DNA of 8,417 nt from DATNNN01 sp035601815 (GTDB lineage: Bacteria; Pseudomonadota; Alphaproteobacteria; Rhizobiales; Xanthobacteraceae): contig DATNNN010000239.1 in assembly GCA_035601815.1 (NCBI GenBank), positions 1 to 8,417 on the forward strand. Reading direction: 5' to 3'. The notes beneath the pieces are model-generated. The model searched no databases. It saw nothing but the letters and a program-made list of their open reading frames with translations, and was not told the DNA's origin. A program made the position numbers and the translations under genes. Positions 1 through 7,485 of this stretch are shown piece after piece (the first letter of the stretch is position 1; each line of letters starts with the position of its first letter).

Positions 1-38
1 TCTTTCGCGGTCGCGATCCCACCCACAAGACGTCCCCC

Positions 39-1004
39 ATGGCGCGCAAGAAGATTGTATTGATCGGCGCCGGTCAGATCGGCGGCACACTCGCGCTACT
101 CGCCGGCCTCAAGGACCTCGGCGACGTGGTCCTGTTCGATATCGCCGAGGGTATCCCGCAGGGCAAGGCGCTTGATCTGGCGCAGGCTTCCGCGATCGAA
201 GGCTTCGACGCCAAGATCGCCGGCACCCAGACCTACGAGGCGATCGAGGGCGCCGACGTGGTCATCGTCACCGCCGGCGTGCCGCGCAAGCCCGGCATGA
301 GCCGCGACGATCTCATCGGCATCAATCTCAAGGTCATGGCCCAGGCCGGCGCCGGCATCGCCAAGTACGCGGCCAAGGCCTTCGTCATCTGCATCACCAA
401 TCCACTCGACGCCATGGTGTGGGCGCTGCAGAAGTCATCGGGTCTGCCCAAGAACATGGTGGTGGGCATGGCGGGCGTGCTGGATTCGGCGCGCCTGCGC
501 TATTTTATCGCCGACGAGTTCGCAGTGTCGGTGGAAGACGTCAGCGCCTTCGTGCTCGGCGGCCACGGCGACACCATGGTGCCGCTCATCCGTTATTCCA
601 CCGTCGCCGGCATTCCGCTTCCCGACTTGATCAAGATGGGCTGGACCACCCAGGAGCGCGTCGACGCCATCGTCCAGCGTACCCGCGACGGCGGCGCCGA
701 AATCGTGAATCTGCTCAAGACGGGTTCGGCGTTCTATGCGCCGGCATCCTCCGCCATCGCCATGGCGGAGAGCTATCTCAAGGACAAGAAGCGCGTGCTG
801 CCGTGCGCCGCGTGCCTCAACGGCGAGTACGGCCTGCGCAATGTCTACGTCGGCGTGCCGGTGGTGCTCGGCGCCAAGGGCGTGGAGCGGGTGGTGGAGA
901 TCGAGTTCGACAAGGCCGAGCGCGCGATGTTCGACAAGTCGGTGGCGGCGGTGCAGGGCCTGATCGACGCCTGCATCAAGATCGCACCCGACCTCGGCAA
1001 GTGA
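39..1004 (+). CDS. mdh: Malate dehydrogenase (NAD-dependent, LDH-like family)
   Basis: This 321-residue cytoplasmic enzyme interconverts malate and oxaloacetate with NAD. The N-terminus carries the dinucleotide-binding loop GAGQIGG (residues 10-16), and Asp34 at the end of the second strand is placed to bind the NAD ribose. Substrate-binding arginines are seen in PRKPGMSR (Arg83, Arg89) and in LDSAR (Arg152). Arg83 sits where lactate dehydrogenases have Gln, which favours malate. The catalytic pair is Asp149 and His176 (GGHGDT). Length and ends match the LDH-like MDH common in alphaproteobacteria. The ATG at 39 gives the canonical start MARKKI, but no Shine-Dalgarno sequence is visible in the 38 bases before it. 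It is the first gene seen of the mdh-sucCDAB-lpdA cluster, and any promoter lies outside the window. Confidence 0.97.
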   Translation: MARKKIVLIGAGQIGGTLALLAGLKDLGDVVLFDIAEGIPQGKALDLAQASAIEGFDAKIAGTQTYEAIEGADVVIVTAGVPRKPGMSRDDLIGINLKVMAQAGAGIAKYAAKAFVICITNPLDAMVWALQKSSGLPKNMVVGMAGVLDSARLRYFIADEFAVSVEDVSAFVLGGHGDTMVPLIRYSTVAGIPLPDLIKMGWTTQERVDAIVQRTRDGGAEIVNLLKTGSAFYAPASSAIAMAESYLKDKKRVLPCAACLNGEYGLRNVYVGVPVVLGAKGVERVVEIEFDKAERAMFDKSVAAVQGLIDACIKIAPDLGK

Positions 1005-1015
1005 CCGCAAGCTTG

Positions 1016-1032
1016 GCCGCGCCCGGCGCGGC
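1016..1032 (+). other. GC-rich intercistronic hairpin between mdh and sucC
   Basis: GCCGCGCC and GGCGCGGC form a perfect inverted repeat around one central C. As RNA this is a 7-bp all-GC stem with a three-base CCG loop. A second perfect palindrome, GCGTACGC (1033-1040), follows at once. No T-tract follows, so an ordinary intrinsic terminator is unlikely. A transcript-stabilising or processing hairpin, or partial attenuation, fits better, but that is inference. It ends 15 bases before the sucC ATG. Confidence 0.5.
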
Positions 1033-1047
1033 GCGTACGCTCAGCCC

Positions 1048-2214
1048 ATGAATATCCACGAGTACCAGGCGAAAGCAGTGCTCGGCGGCTTCGGCGTGCC
1101 GGTGCCGCGTGGATTCCCGGCGATGTCGGTGACGGAAGCCGTGAAGGCCGCCGAGAGGCTCGGCGGCCCGGTCTACGTGGTGAAGGCGCAGATCCACGCC
1201 GGCGGCCGCGGCAAGGCGGGCGGCGTCAAGGTGGTGAAGGCATTGGACGACGTGGAGCGGGAGGCAAAGCGCCTGCTCGGCTCCGTCCTCGTCACGCACC
1301 AGACCGGCCCCGCGGGCAAGAAGGTCGAGCGGCTGTACGTGGAAGATGGCTCGTCGATCGCGCGCGAGCTCTATCTCTCCATGCTGGTCGACCGCGAGAC
1401 CTCGCGGGTTGCCTTCGTGGTGTCGACGGCGGGCGGCATGGACATCGAAGAGGTGGCGCGGGAGCACCCGGAGAAGATCCTCACGCTCTCCATCGACCCC
1501 GCCACCGGCGCGATGCCCTATCACGGCCGGCGCATCGCCTACGCGCTCGGGCTCGCCGACGGCCTCGCCAAGCAGGCCGAGGCGCTGGTGGGCAAGCTCT
1601 ATGCCGCGTTCGTCGCCAAGGACATGAGCCTGTTGGAGATCAATCCGCTCGTCGTCACCAAGGAAGGCCAGCTCATCTGCCTCGACGCCAAGGTGTCGTT
1701 CGATACCAACGCACTCTACCGCCACGCTGACATCGTCGGCTTGCGCGACCTCAGCGAAGAGGACGCCAAGGAAGTCGAGGCCTCCAAGTACGACCTCAAC
1801 TACATCGCGCTCGACGGCAATATCGGCTGCATGGTGAACGGCGCCGGCCTCGCCATGGCCACCATGGACATCATCAAGCTCTACGGCGGTGCGCCGGCGA
1901 ACTTCCTCGACGTGGGCGGCGGCGCCACCAAGGAGAAGGTGACGGCGGCGTTCAAGATTATCACCGCCGATCTGAAGGTGAAGGGCATCCTCGTCAACAT
2001 CTTCGGCGGCATCATGCGCTGCGATGTGATCGCCGAAGGCGTGGTGGCGGCGGTCAAGGACGTGGGCCTGCAGGTACCGCTGGTGGTGCGGCTCGAGGGC
2101 ACCAACGTCGATCTCGGCAAGAAGATCATCGCCCAGTCGGGCATCAACGCCCTCACCGCCAGCGACCTCGACGACGCGGCGCAGAAGATCGTCACGGCGG
2201 TGGGGAAGAGCTGA
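1048..2214 (+). CDS. sucC: Succinyl-CoA synthetase (ADP/GDP-forming) beta subunit
   Basis: This 388-residue subunit works with SucD to convert succinyl-CoA, nucleoside diphosphate and phosphate to succinate, CoA and nucleoside triphosphate. The ATP-grasp domain fills about residues 1-235, with the nucleotide-binding loop GGRGKAGG at 52-59. LEINP (196-200) supplies Asn199, and Asp213 follows; these match the Mg-nucleotide ligands of the E. coli protein. The C-terminal ligase domain contains VNGAGLAMATMD (263-274), FLDVGGGA (287-294) and the substrate loop NIFGGIMRCD (317-326). Length equals that of E. coli SucC. The start MNIHEYQAK is typical of the family, though no Shine-Dalgarno sequence is obvious before 1048. 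The gene lies 43 bases after mdh, and its TGA overlaps the sucD ATG by one base. Confidence 0.97.
   Translation: MNIHEYQAKAVLGGFGVPVPRGFPAMSVTEAVKAAERLGGPVYVVKAQIHAGGRGKAGGVKVVKALDDVEREAKRLLGSVLVTHQTGPAGKKVERLYVEDGSSIARELYLSMLVDRETSRVAFVVSTAGGMDIEEVAREHPEKILTLSIDPATGAMPYHGRRIAYALGLADGLAKQAEALVGKLYAAFVAKDMSLLEINPLVVTKEGQLICLDAKVSFDTNALYRHADIVGLRDLSEEDAKEVEASKYDLNYIALDGNIGCMVNGAGLAMATMDIIKLYGGAPANFLDVGGGATKEKVTAAFKIITADLKVKGILVNIFGGIMRCDVIAEGVVAAVKDVGLQVPLVVRLEGTNVDLGKKIIAQSGINALTASDLDDAAQKIVTAVGKS
2202..2206 (+). promoter_or_regulatory. Ribosome binding site of sucD inside the end of sucC
   Basis: GGGGA lies seven bases before the sucD ATG at 2214, within the last codons of sucC. With the one-base TGATG stop/start overlap this suggests translational coupling, which would help keep the two subunits at equal amounts. 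Confidence 0.55.
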
Positions 2215-3098
2215 TGGCCGTCCTCGTCGACAAGAATACCCGCGTCATCTGCCAGGGCTTCACCGGCAAGAACGGCACGTTCCATTCCGAGCAGGCGATC
2301 AAGTACGGCACCAAGATGGTGGGCGGTGTCGCGCCGGGTAAAGGCGGCGCGACGCATCTCGGGCTGCCGGTGTTCGACACCGTCGCCGAGGCACGCGCCA
2401 GGACCAACGCTGATGCCTCCGCAGTCTACGTGCCGCCGGCGGGGGCCGCCGACGCCATTCTCGAGGCCATCGCCGCCGAGGTGCCGCTGATCGTCTGCAT
2501 CACCGAGGGCATCCCGGTGCTCGACATGGTGAAGGTCAAGCGCGCGCTCGTAGGCTCGAAGTCGCGGCTCGTCGGCGCCAATTGCCCGGGGGTGATCACG
2601 CCGGGCGAATGCAAGATCGGCATCATGCCCGGCCACATCCACAAGCGCGGCAAGGTCGGCATCGTGTCGCGCTCGGGCACGCTCACCTACGAGGCGGTGT
2701 TCCAGACCACCGCCGAGGGCCTCGGCCAGACCACCTGCGTCGGCATCGGCGGCGATCCGGTGAAGGGCACCGAATTCATCGACGTGCTCGAACTCTTCCT
2801 CGGCGATCCGGAGACCGAGGCGATCATCATGATCGGCGAGATCGGCGGCACCGCCGAGGAGCAGGCCGCCCAATTTTTGAGCGACGAGGCCAAACGCGGC
2901 CGCAGGAAGCCGGTGGTTGGCTTCATCGCGGGCCGCACCGCCCCGCCGGGAAGACGCATGGGCCATGCCGGCGCCATTATTTCAGGCGGAAAAGGCGACG
3001 CGGAATCGAAGATCGCGGCCCTGGAGGCTGCCGGCGTCACGGTCTCGCCGTCGCCGGCGCGACTCGGCAAAACCCTCGCCGAGGTCACCAAAGCTTGA
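2214..3098 (+). CDS. sucD: Succinyl-CoA synthetase alpha subunit
   Basis: This 294-residue subunit binds CoA and carries the phosphohistidine of succinyl-CoA synthetase. The N-terminal CoA-binding Rossmann domain shows GFTGKNG (15-21), VGGVAPGKGG (36-45) and ITEGIPV (96-102). The ligase domain has CPGVITPGE (124-132), GIVSRSGTLTYE (149-160) and GIGGDPVKGT (177-186). Glu209 in GEIGG matches the active-site Glu208 of E. coli SucD. His251 in RRMGHAGAI is the expected phosphorylated histidine. Length is normal. Translation is probably coupled to sucC. The gene ends with the in-frame double stop TGATAA (3096-3101), followed by the sucA leader. Confidence 0.97.
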   Translation: MAVLVDKNTRVICQGFTGKNGTFHSEQAIKYGTKMVGGVAPGKGGATHLGLPVFDTVAEARARTNADASAVYVPPAGAADAILEAIAAEVPLIVCITEGIPVLDMVKVKRALVGSKSRLVGANCPGVITPGECKIGIMPGHIHKRGKVGIVSRSGTLTYEAVFQTTAEGLGQTTCVGIGGDPVKGTEFIDVLELFLGDPETEAIIMIGEIGGTAEEQAAQFLSDEAKRGRRKPVVGFIAGRTAPPGRRMGHAGAIISGGKGDAESKIAALEAAGVTVSPSPARLGKTLAEVTKA

Positions 3099-3151
3099 TA
3101 AAACAAGGATAATTTCCACTGGCGGCGGTCCAAGATCACGACCATATCTAG

Positions 3152-3187
3152 TCCGAGCCGGCGGCCTCCGGGCGGCGCGGCTCTGGA
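3152..3187 (+). other. Stem-loop in the sucD-sucA leader
   Basis: In the 128 bases between sucD and the preferred sucA start, GAGCCG (3155-3160) pairs perfectly with CGGCTC (3178-3183). Outside a one-base bulge, TCC (3152-3154) pairs with GGA (3185-3187). Further inner pairs leave a loop around 3167-3173. Only TTT follows, so it is a poor intrinsic terminator. The bases before it (3099-3120) are unusually AT-rich, but I find no convincing -35/-10 pair. The leader may set the ratio of sucCD to sucAB expression; that role is inference. Confidence 0.45.
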
Positions 3188-3226
3188 TTTGCAAGTCCGA
3201 AGAACAAAGCCCGGGTGCACCTTCAG

Positions 3227-6184
3227 ATGTCGCGCGCTGAGCAGAACCAAGCCTTCCTCGATACCTCCTTCCTCTACGGGGCCAACGCCCGGTGGATCGA
3301 GGAGCTGTACGCCCGCTACGAGCAGGACCCGGCCTCGGTCGACGCCGGCTGGCGGGAATTCTTCAAGGCGCTGAAGGACGAGCGTTCCGACGTCATCCAG
3401 AGCGCCCGCGGCGCCTCGTGGAAGCATCCCAACTGGCCGGAAGTGGCGAACGGCGAGCTCGTCGCCGCGCTCGACGGCAACTGGATCGACGTCGAGAAGG
3501 CGGTCGGCGAAAAGATCAAAGCGCGCGCGGAGCACAAGGGCGTCGAGCCGAAGGCGAGCGACGTGCAGCAGGCGACCCGGGACTCGGTGCGGGCGCTGAT
3601 GCTGATCCGCGCCTATCGCGTGCGCGGCCATCTCCACGCCGACCTCGACCCGCTCGGCATCCAGCAGAACGGCGAGCACGCCGAGCTCGACCCGCGCTCG
3701 TATGGATTTACGGAAGCCGACTACGACCGGCCGATCTTCATCGACAACGTGCTCGGTATCGAGTTTGGCACGCTGCGCGACATCGTCGCCATCCTGCGCC
3801 GCACGTACTGCCAGACCATCGGCGTCGAGTTCATGCACATCTCCGACGCCGCGCAGAAGAGCTGGATCCAGGCGCGCATCGAAGGTCCCGACAAGGAGAT
3901 CACCTTCACCCGCGAGGGCAAGCGCGCCATCCTGCAGAAGCTTGTCGAGGCGGAAGGCTTCGAGAAGTTCAGCGACGTGAAGTTCACCGGCACCAAGCGC
4001 TTCGGCCTCGATGGCGCCGAGGCGATGATCCCGGCGCTCGAGCAGATCATCAAACGCGGCGGCGGGCTCGGTGTCAAAGAAATCGTACTCGGTATCGCCC
4101 ACCGCGGCCGGCTCAACGTGCTCGCCCAGGTGATGGGCAAGCCGCACCGGGCGATCTTCCACGAGTTCAAAGGCGGCTCGGCCACGCCCGACGAGGTCGA
4201 GGGCTCGGGCGACGTGAAATACCACCTCGGCGCGTCGTCGGACCGCGAGTTCGACGGCAACAAGGTGCATCTCTCGCTCACCCCCAACCCGTCGCATCTG
4301 GAGATCGTGGATCCCGTGGTGCTCGGCAAGGTGCGCGCCAAGCAGGACCAGCACGGCGACAAGCCCGAGGAGCGCGTTTCGGTGATGCCGCTCTTGATTC
4401 ACGGCGACGCGGCGTTCGCCGGCCAGGGCGTGGTGGCGGAGTGCTTCGGCCTCTCCGGCCTGAAGGGCTACCGCACCGGCGGCTCGCTCCACTTCATCAT
4501 CAACAACCAGATCGGCTTCACCACCGACCCGCGCTACGCGCGCTCCTCGCCCTATCCGTCGGACGTCGCCAAGATGATCGAGGCGCCGATCCTGCACGTG
4601 AACGGCGACGATCCCGAGGCGGTGGTGTTCTGCGCCAAGGTGGCGACCGAGTTCCGGCAGAAGTTTCACAAGCCGGTGGTCATCGACATGTTCTGCTACC
4701 GGCGCTTCGGCCACAATGAGGGCGACGAGCCGTCGTTCACCCAGCCCTTGATGTACCAGAAGATCCGCGCGCACCCGTCGACGCTCGAGATCTATGGCAA
4801 GAAGCTCGAGGCCGAGGGCGTGGTCACCACCGGCGAGCTCGACAAGATGAAGGCCGACTGGCGCACCCGGCTCGAGGCCGAGGTGGAGGCGGCGCAAAGC
4901 TATCGCTCCAACAAGGCCGACTGGCTCGACGGCCGCTGGTCGGGGCTGAAGTCCGCCGGCGACTTCGAGGATCCGCGCCGCGGCGACACCGGCGTGGCAA
5001 CCGCGACGCTGAAGGAGATCGGCCACAAGATCACCGCGGTGCCGCAGGGCTTCCACCTGCACCGCACCGTCGCCCGCTTCCTGGAAAACCGGCGCAAGGC
5101 GATCGAGGCGGGCGAGGGCATCGACTGGTCCACCGCCGAGGCCCTCGCTTTCGGCTCGCTCTTGCTCGACGGCCATCGGGTGCGCCTGTCGGGTCAGGAC
5201 ACCGAGCGCGGCACGTTCTCGCAGCGCCATGCGGTGCTGATCGACCAGGAGAACGAGGAGCGCTTCACGCCGCTCAACGCGTTGCGCGAGCCGCAGGCGC
5301 GCCTCGAGGTGCTGAACTCCATGCTCTCCGAGGTGGCGGTGCTCGGCTTCGACTACGGCTACTCGCTCGCCGAGCCGAACGCGCTCACCTTGTGGGAAGC
5401 GCAGTTCGGCGACTTCGCCAACGGCGCCCAGGTGGTGATCGACCAGTTCATCTCGTCGGGCGAGCGCAAGTGGCTGCGCATGTCGGGCCTGGTGATGCTG
5501 TTGCCGCACGGCTACGAGGGCCAGGGCCCCGAGCACTCGTCGGCGCGGCTCGAGCGCTACCTGCAGCTCTGCGCCGAGGACAACATGCAGGTGGCGAACT
5601 GCACCACGCCCGCCAACTACTTCCACATCCTGCGCCGGCAGTTGAAGCGCGACATCCGCAAGCCGCTCGTGCTGATGACGCCGAAGTCGCTGCTCCGTCA
5701 CAAGCGCGCGGCGTCGCGCCTCGACGAGATGGGGCCGGGGACGAGCTTCCATCGCGTGCTGTGGGATGACGCGCAGCTGCAGCCGAACCGCGGCATCAAG
5801 CTCGTCGACGACGGCAAGATTCGCCGTGTCGTGCTGTGCTCGGGCAAGGTTTATTTCGACCTGTTCGAGGAGCGCGAGAAGCGCGGCGTCGACGACATTT
5901 ATCTCATGCGCGTCGAGCAGCTTTTCCCGTTCCCGCTCAAGGCGATGGTGTTGGAGCTCATCCGCTTCCCGCAGGCGGAGGTGATCTGGTGCCAGGAAGA
6001 GCCGCGCAACATGGGCGCCTGGGCTTTCGTGCAGCCGTACCTGGAATGGGTGCTGGAGCAGACCCGCGCCAAGAGCAAGCGGCCGCGCTACGTCGGCCGC
6101 GCCGCCTCGGCGTCGACTGCAACCGGAATCATGTCGAGCCACCTCAAGCAGCTCAAGACGTTCCTCGACGAGGCGCTGGGCTGA
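3227..6184 (+). CDS. sucA: 2-oxoglutarate dehydrogenase E1 component
   Basis: This thiamine diphosphate enzyme decarboxylates 2-oxoglutarate and succinylates the lipoyl group of SucB. From the ATG at 3227 it has 985 residues, the usual length. The N-terminal segment SFLYGANARWIEELY (14-28) is the region that docks to the complex in this family. Catalytic motifs are HRGRLNVL (292-299), HLSLTPNPSHLE (348-359), the cofactor motif GDAAFAGQG (393-401) through INNQIGFTT (425-433), and RRFGHNEGDEPSF (492-504). The C-terminal transketolase-like half has SGQDTERGTFSQRHAV (655-670) and HGYEGQGPEHSSAR (761-774). A GTG at 3215 would add four residues. ATG is preferred because it gives the usual MSRAEQN-like start, but neither site has a good Shine-Dalgarno sequence. 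The gene stands directly before sucB. Confidence 0.97.
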   Translation: MSRAEQNQAFLDTSFLYGANARWIEELYARYEQDPASVDAGWREFFKALKDERSDVIQSARGASWKHPNWPEVANGELVAALDGNWIDVEKAVGEKIKARAEHKGVEPKASDVQQATRDSVRALMLIRAYRVRGHLHADLDPLGIQQNGEHAELDPRSYGFTEADYDRPIFIDNVLGIEFGTLRDIVAILRRTYCQTIGVEFMHISDAAQKSWIQARIEGPDKEITFTREGKRAILQKLVEAEGFEKFSDVKFTGTKRFGLDGAEAMIPALEQIIKRGGGLGVKEIVLGIAHRGRLNVLAQVMGKPHRAIFHEFKGGSATPDEVEGSGDVKYHLGASSDREFDGNKVHLSLTPNPSHLEIVDPVVLGKVRAKQDQHGDKPEERVSVMPLLIHGDAAFAGQGVVAECFGLSGLKGYRTGGSLHFIINNQIGFTTDPRYARSSPYPSDVAKMIEAPILHVNGDDPEAVVFCAKVATEFRQKFHKPVVIDMFCYRRFGHNEGDEPSFTQPLMYQKIRAHPSTLEIYGKKLEAEGVVTTGELDKMKADWRTRLEAEVEAAQSYRSNKADWLDGRWSGLKSAGDFEDPRRGDTGVATATLKEIGHKITAVPQGFHLHRTVARFLENRRKAIEAGEGIDWSTAEALAFGSLLLDGHRVRLSGQDTERGTFSQRHAVLIDQENEERFTPLNALREPQARLEVLNSMLSEVAVLGFDYGYSLAEPNALTLWEAQFGDFANGAQVVIDQFISSGERKWLRMSGLVMLLPHGYEGQGPEHSSARLERYLQLCAEDNMQVANCTTPANYFHILRRQLKRDIRKPLVLMTPKSLLRHKRAASRLDEMGPGTSFHRVLWDDAQLQPNRGIKLVDDGKIRRVVLCSGKVYFDLFEEREKRGVDDIYLMRVEQLFPFPLKAMVLELIRFPQAEVIWCQEEPRNMGAWAFVQPYLEWVLEQTRAKSKRPRYVGRAASASTATGIMSSHLKQLKTFLDEALG

Positions 6185-6201
6185 GGTAGGTTAGGGGTAT
6201 C

Positions 6202-6208
6202 GGAGAGG
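6202..6208 (+). promoter_or_regulatory. Ribosome binding site of sucB
   Basis: GGAGAGG lies just before adjacent GTG (6209) and ATG (6212) codons in the same frame. Counted from GGAG, the spacing is six bases to the ATG and only three to the GTG, so the ATG is the better start. This is the clearest Shine-Dalgarno sequence in the window. Confidence 0.75.
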
Positions 6209-6211
6209 GTG

Positions 6212-7423
6212 ATGGGAATTGAAATCCGTGTGCCGACGCTCGGCGAGTCGGTGACCGAGGCCACCATCGGGCGCTGGTTCAAGAAGGCGGGCGAGGCGGT
6301 CGCCGCCGACGAGCCGCTGGTCGAGCTCGAGACCGACAAGGTCACGGTTGAGGTGCCGGCACCGGCCTCCGGCGTGCTCGCCGAGATTTCGGCCAAGGAT
6401 GGCGAGACCGTCCAGGTCGGGGCGGTGCTCGGATCGATCAACGAAAGCGCCGGCGGCAAGGCCGCGGCGAAGCCGGCCGTGCCCGCTCAGCCCAAGGCCG
6501 CGGCTCCGGCACCTGCCAAGACCGCACCCGCACCTGCAAAGCCCGCCGGCGACGCGCTCGCGCCGTCGGTGCGCAAGCTCGCCGCCGAATCCGGCGTCGA
6601 TCCCGCGACTCTTTCCGGCTCGGGCAAGGACGGCCGCGTCACCAAGGGCGACATGTTGTCCGCGGTCGCCGGTGGTGCTTCGGCTTCAGCCACACCGACG
6701 ATGGCGCGCAGGTCTTCCGACGCGCCGCTCGAGGAGCGGGTGCGCATGACGCGGCTGCGCCAGACCATCGCGCTCCGGCTGAAGGAGGCGCAGAACACCG
6801 CCGCCATGCTCACCACGTTCAACGACGTGGACATGAGCGCGGTGATGCGGCTGCGCAGCGAATACAAGGACTCCTTCGAGAAGAAGCACGGTGTGCGCCT
6901 CGGCTTCATGGGCTTCTTCGTCAAGGCGTGCGTGCAGGCGCTGCACGATGTGCCGGCGGTCAACGCCGAGATCGACGGCGGCGACATCGTCTACAAGAAT
7001 TACTACCACATCGGCGTCGCCGTCGGCAGCGACAAAGGCCTCGTGGTGCCGGTGGTGCGCGATGCCGACAAGCTCTCGCACGCCGGCGTCGAGAAGACGA
7101 TCGCCGAGCTCGGCAAGAAGGCGCGCGACGGCAAGCTCGGCATCGAGGATCTGCAGGGCGGCAGCTTCACCATCTCCAACGGGGGAATCTACGGCTCGCT
7201 GATGTCGACGCCGATCCTGAACGCGCCGCAGTCGGGCATTCTCGGCATGCATCGCATCGAGGAGCGGCCGGTGGTGCGGGAGGGCCAGATCGTGGCGCGG
7301 CCGATGATGTATCTGGCGCTGTCCTATGACCACCGCCTCGTCGACGGCCGCGACGCGGTCACCTTCCTGGTGCGGGTCAAGGAAATCATCGAGGATCCGG
7401 CGCGGCTGGTGCTAGATTTGTAA
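6212..7423 (+). CDS. sucB: 2-oxoglutarate dehydrogenase E2 component (dihydrolipoyl succinyltransferase)
   Basis: This 403-residue core protein transfers the succinyl group from its lipoyl arm to CoA. The lipoyl domain covers residues 1-77 with the modified lysine at Lys43 in ETDKVTVE. A flexible linker rich in Ala, Pro and Lys follows (about 80-113). The peripheral-subunit (E3)-binding domain spans about 115-152 and includes LAPSVRKLA and GKDGRVTKGD. The catalytic acyltransferase domain starts near 175 and contains TTFNDVDMS (201-209), FTISNGGIYGS (319-329) and the active-site SYDHRLVDG (371-379) with His374 and Asp378. One lipoyl domain and this length are typical of E2o. It begins 27 bases after sucA. 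The gene ends in TAA with no terminator hairpin and T-tract after it, so read-through into the downstream genes is expected. Confidence 0.97.
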   Translation: MGIEIRVPTLGESVTEATIGRWFKKAGEAVAADEPLVELETDKVTVEVPAPASGVLAEISAKDGETVQVGAVLGSINESAGGKAAAKPAVPAQPKAAAPAPAKTAPAPAKPAGDALAPSVRKLAAESGVDPATLSGSGKDGRVTKGDMLSAVAGGASASATPTMARRSSDAPLEERVRMTRLRQTIALRLKEAQNTAAMLTTFNDVDMSAVMRLRSEYKDSFEKKHGVRLGFMGFFVKACVQALHDVPAVNAEIDGGDIVYKNYYHIGVAVGSDKGLVVPVVRDADKLSHAGVEKTIAELGKKARDGKLGIEDLQGGSFTISNGGIYGSLMSTPILNAPQSGILGMHRIEERPVVREGQIVARPMMYLALSYDHRLVDGRDAVTFLVRVKEIIEDPARLVLDL

Positions 7424-7428
7424 GCGTT

Positions 7429-7447
7429 GCTCAATTATAAATTGTGC
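7429..7447. repeat. Imperfect palindrome after sucB
   Basis: CAATT (7432-7436) and AATTG (7440-7444) are inverted around ATA. Outer GC pairs lie at 7429-7430 and 7446-7447, separated from the inner arms by one mismatch. This AT-rich dyad stands six bases after the sucB stop. It could be a weak protein-binding site, but the symmetry is short enough to be chance. Confidence 0.35.
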
Positions 7448-7467
7448 CCGGTAATATCCGGTAATAT
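7448..7467. repeat. Tandem 10-bp direct repeat, CCGGTAATAT twice
   Basis: Two perfect back-to-back copies of CCGGTAATAT lie in the spacer before the unknown gene. A 10-bp period places both copies on the same face of the helix, which would suit an operator. Replication slippage is an equal alternative. The repeat also fills the loop of a possible hairpin between GCCCGG (7446-7451) and CCGGGGC (7472-7478), whose 3' arm includes the GGGG that may help ribosome binding for the next gene. Confidence 0.6.
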
Positions 7468-7485
7468 CAAGCCGGGGCAAAGAGG

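Noticed and set aside
1881..2966. Minus-strand open frame of 361 codons opposite sucC and sucD
   Set aside because: It is a low-complexity shadow of two intact conserved genes, with no family motif and no plausible start signal.
3095..3113. Possible sucA promoter with TTGATA (3095-3100) and GATAAT (3108-3113)
   Set aside because: The two hexamers are only seven bases apart, far short of the usual 16-18, and no partner at correct spacing was found for either.
3152..3190. Intrinsic terminator after sucD
   Set aside because: The stem is strong, but only three T residues follow, and sucA is part of the same conserved operon.
3292..4719. Second plus-strand open frame of 475 codons inside sucA
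   Set aside because: It is an Arg-rich out-of-frame reading of the sucA sequence, typical of high-GC codon bias.
2687..6142. Very long open frame of 1151 codons on the minus strand, opposite sucD and sucA
   Set aside because: It lies wholly across well-supported genes. Its translation is dominated by Arg, Ala, Leu, Val, His, Glu and Asp with no recognisable domain, as expected when a high-GC gene lacks stop codons on the opposite strand.
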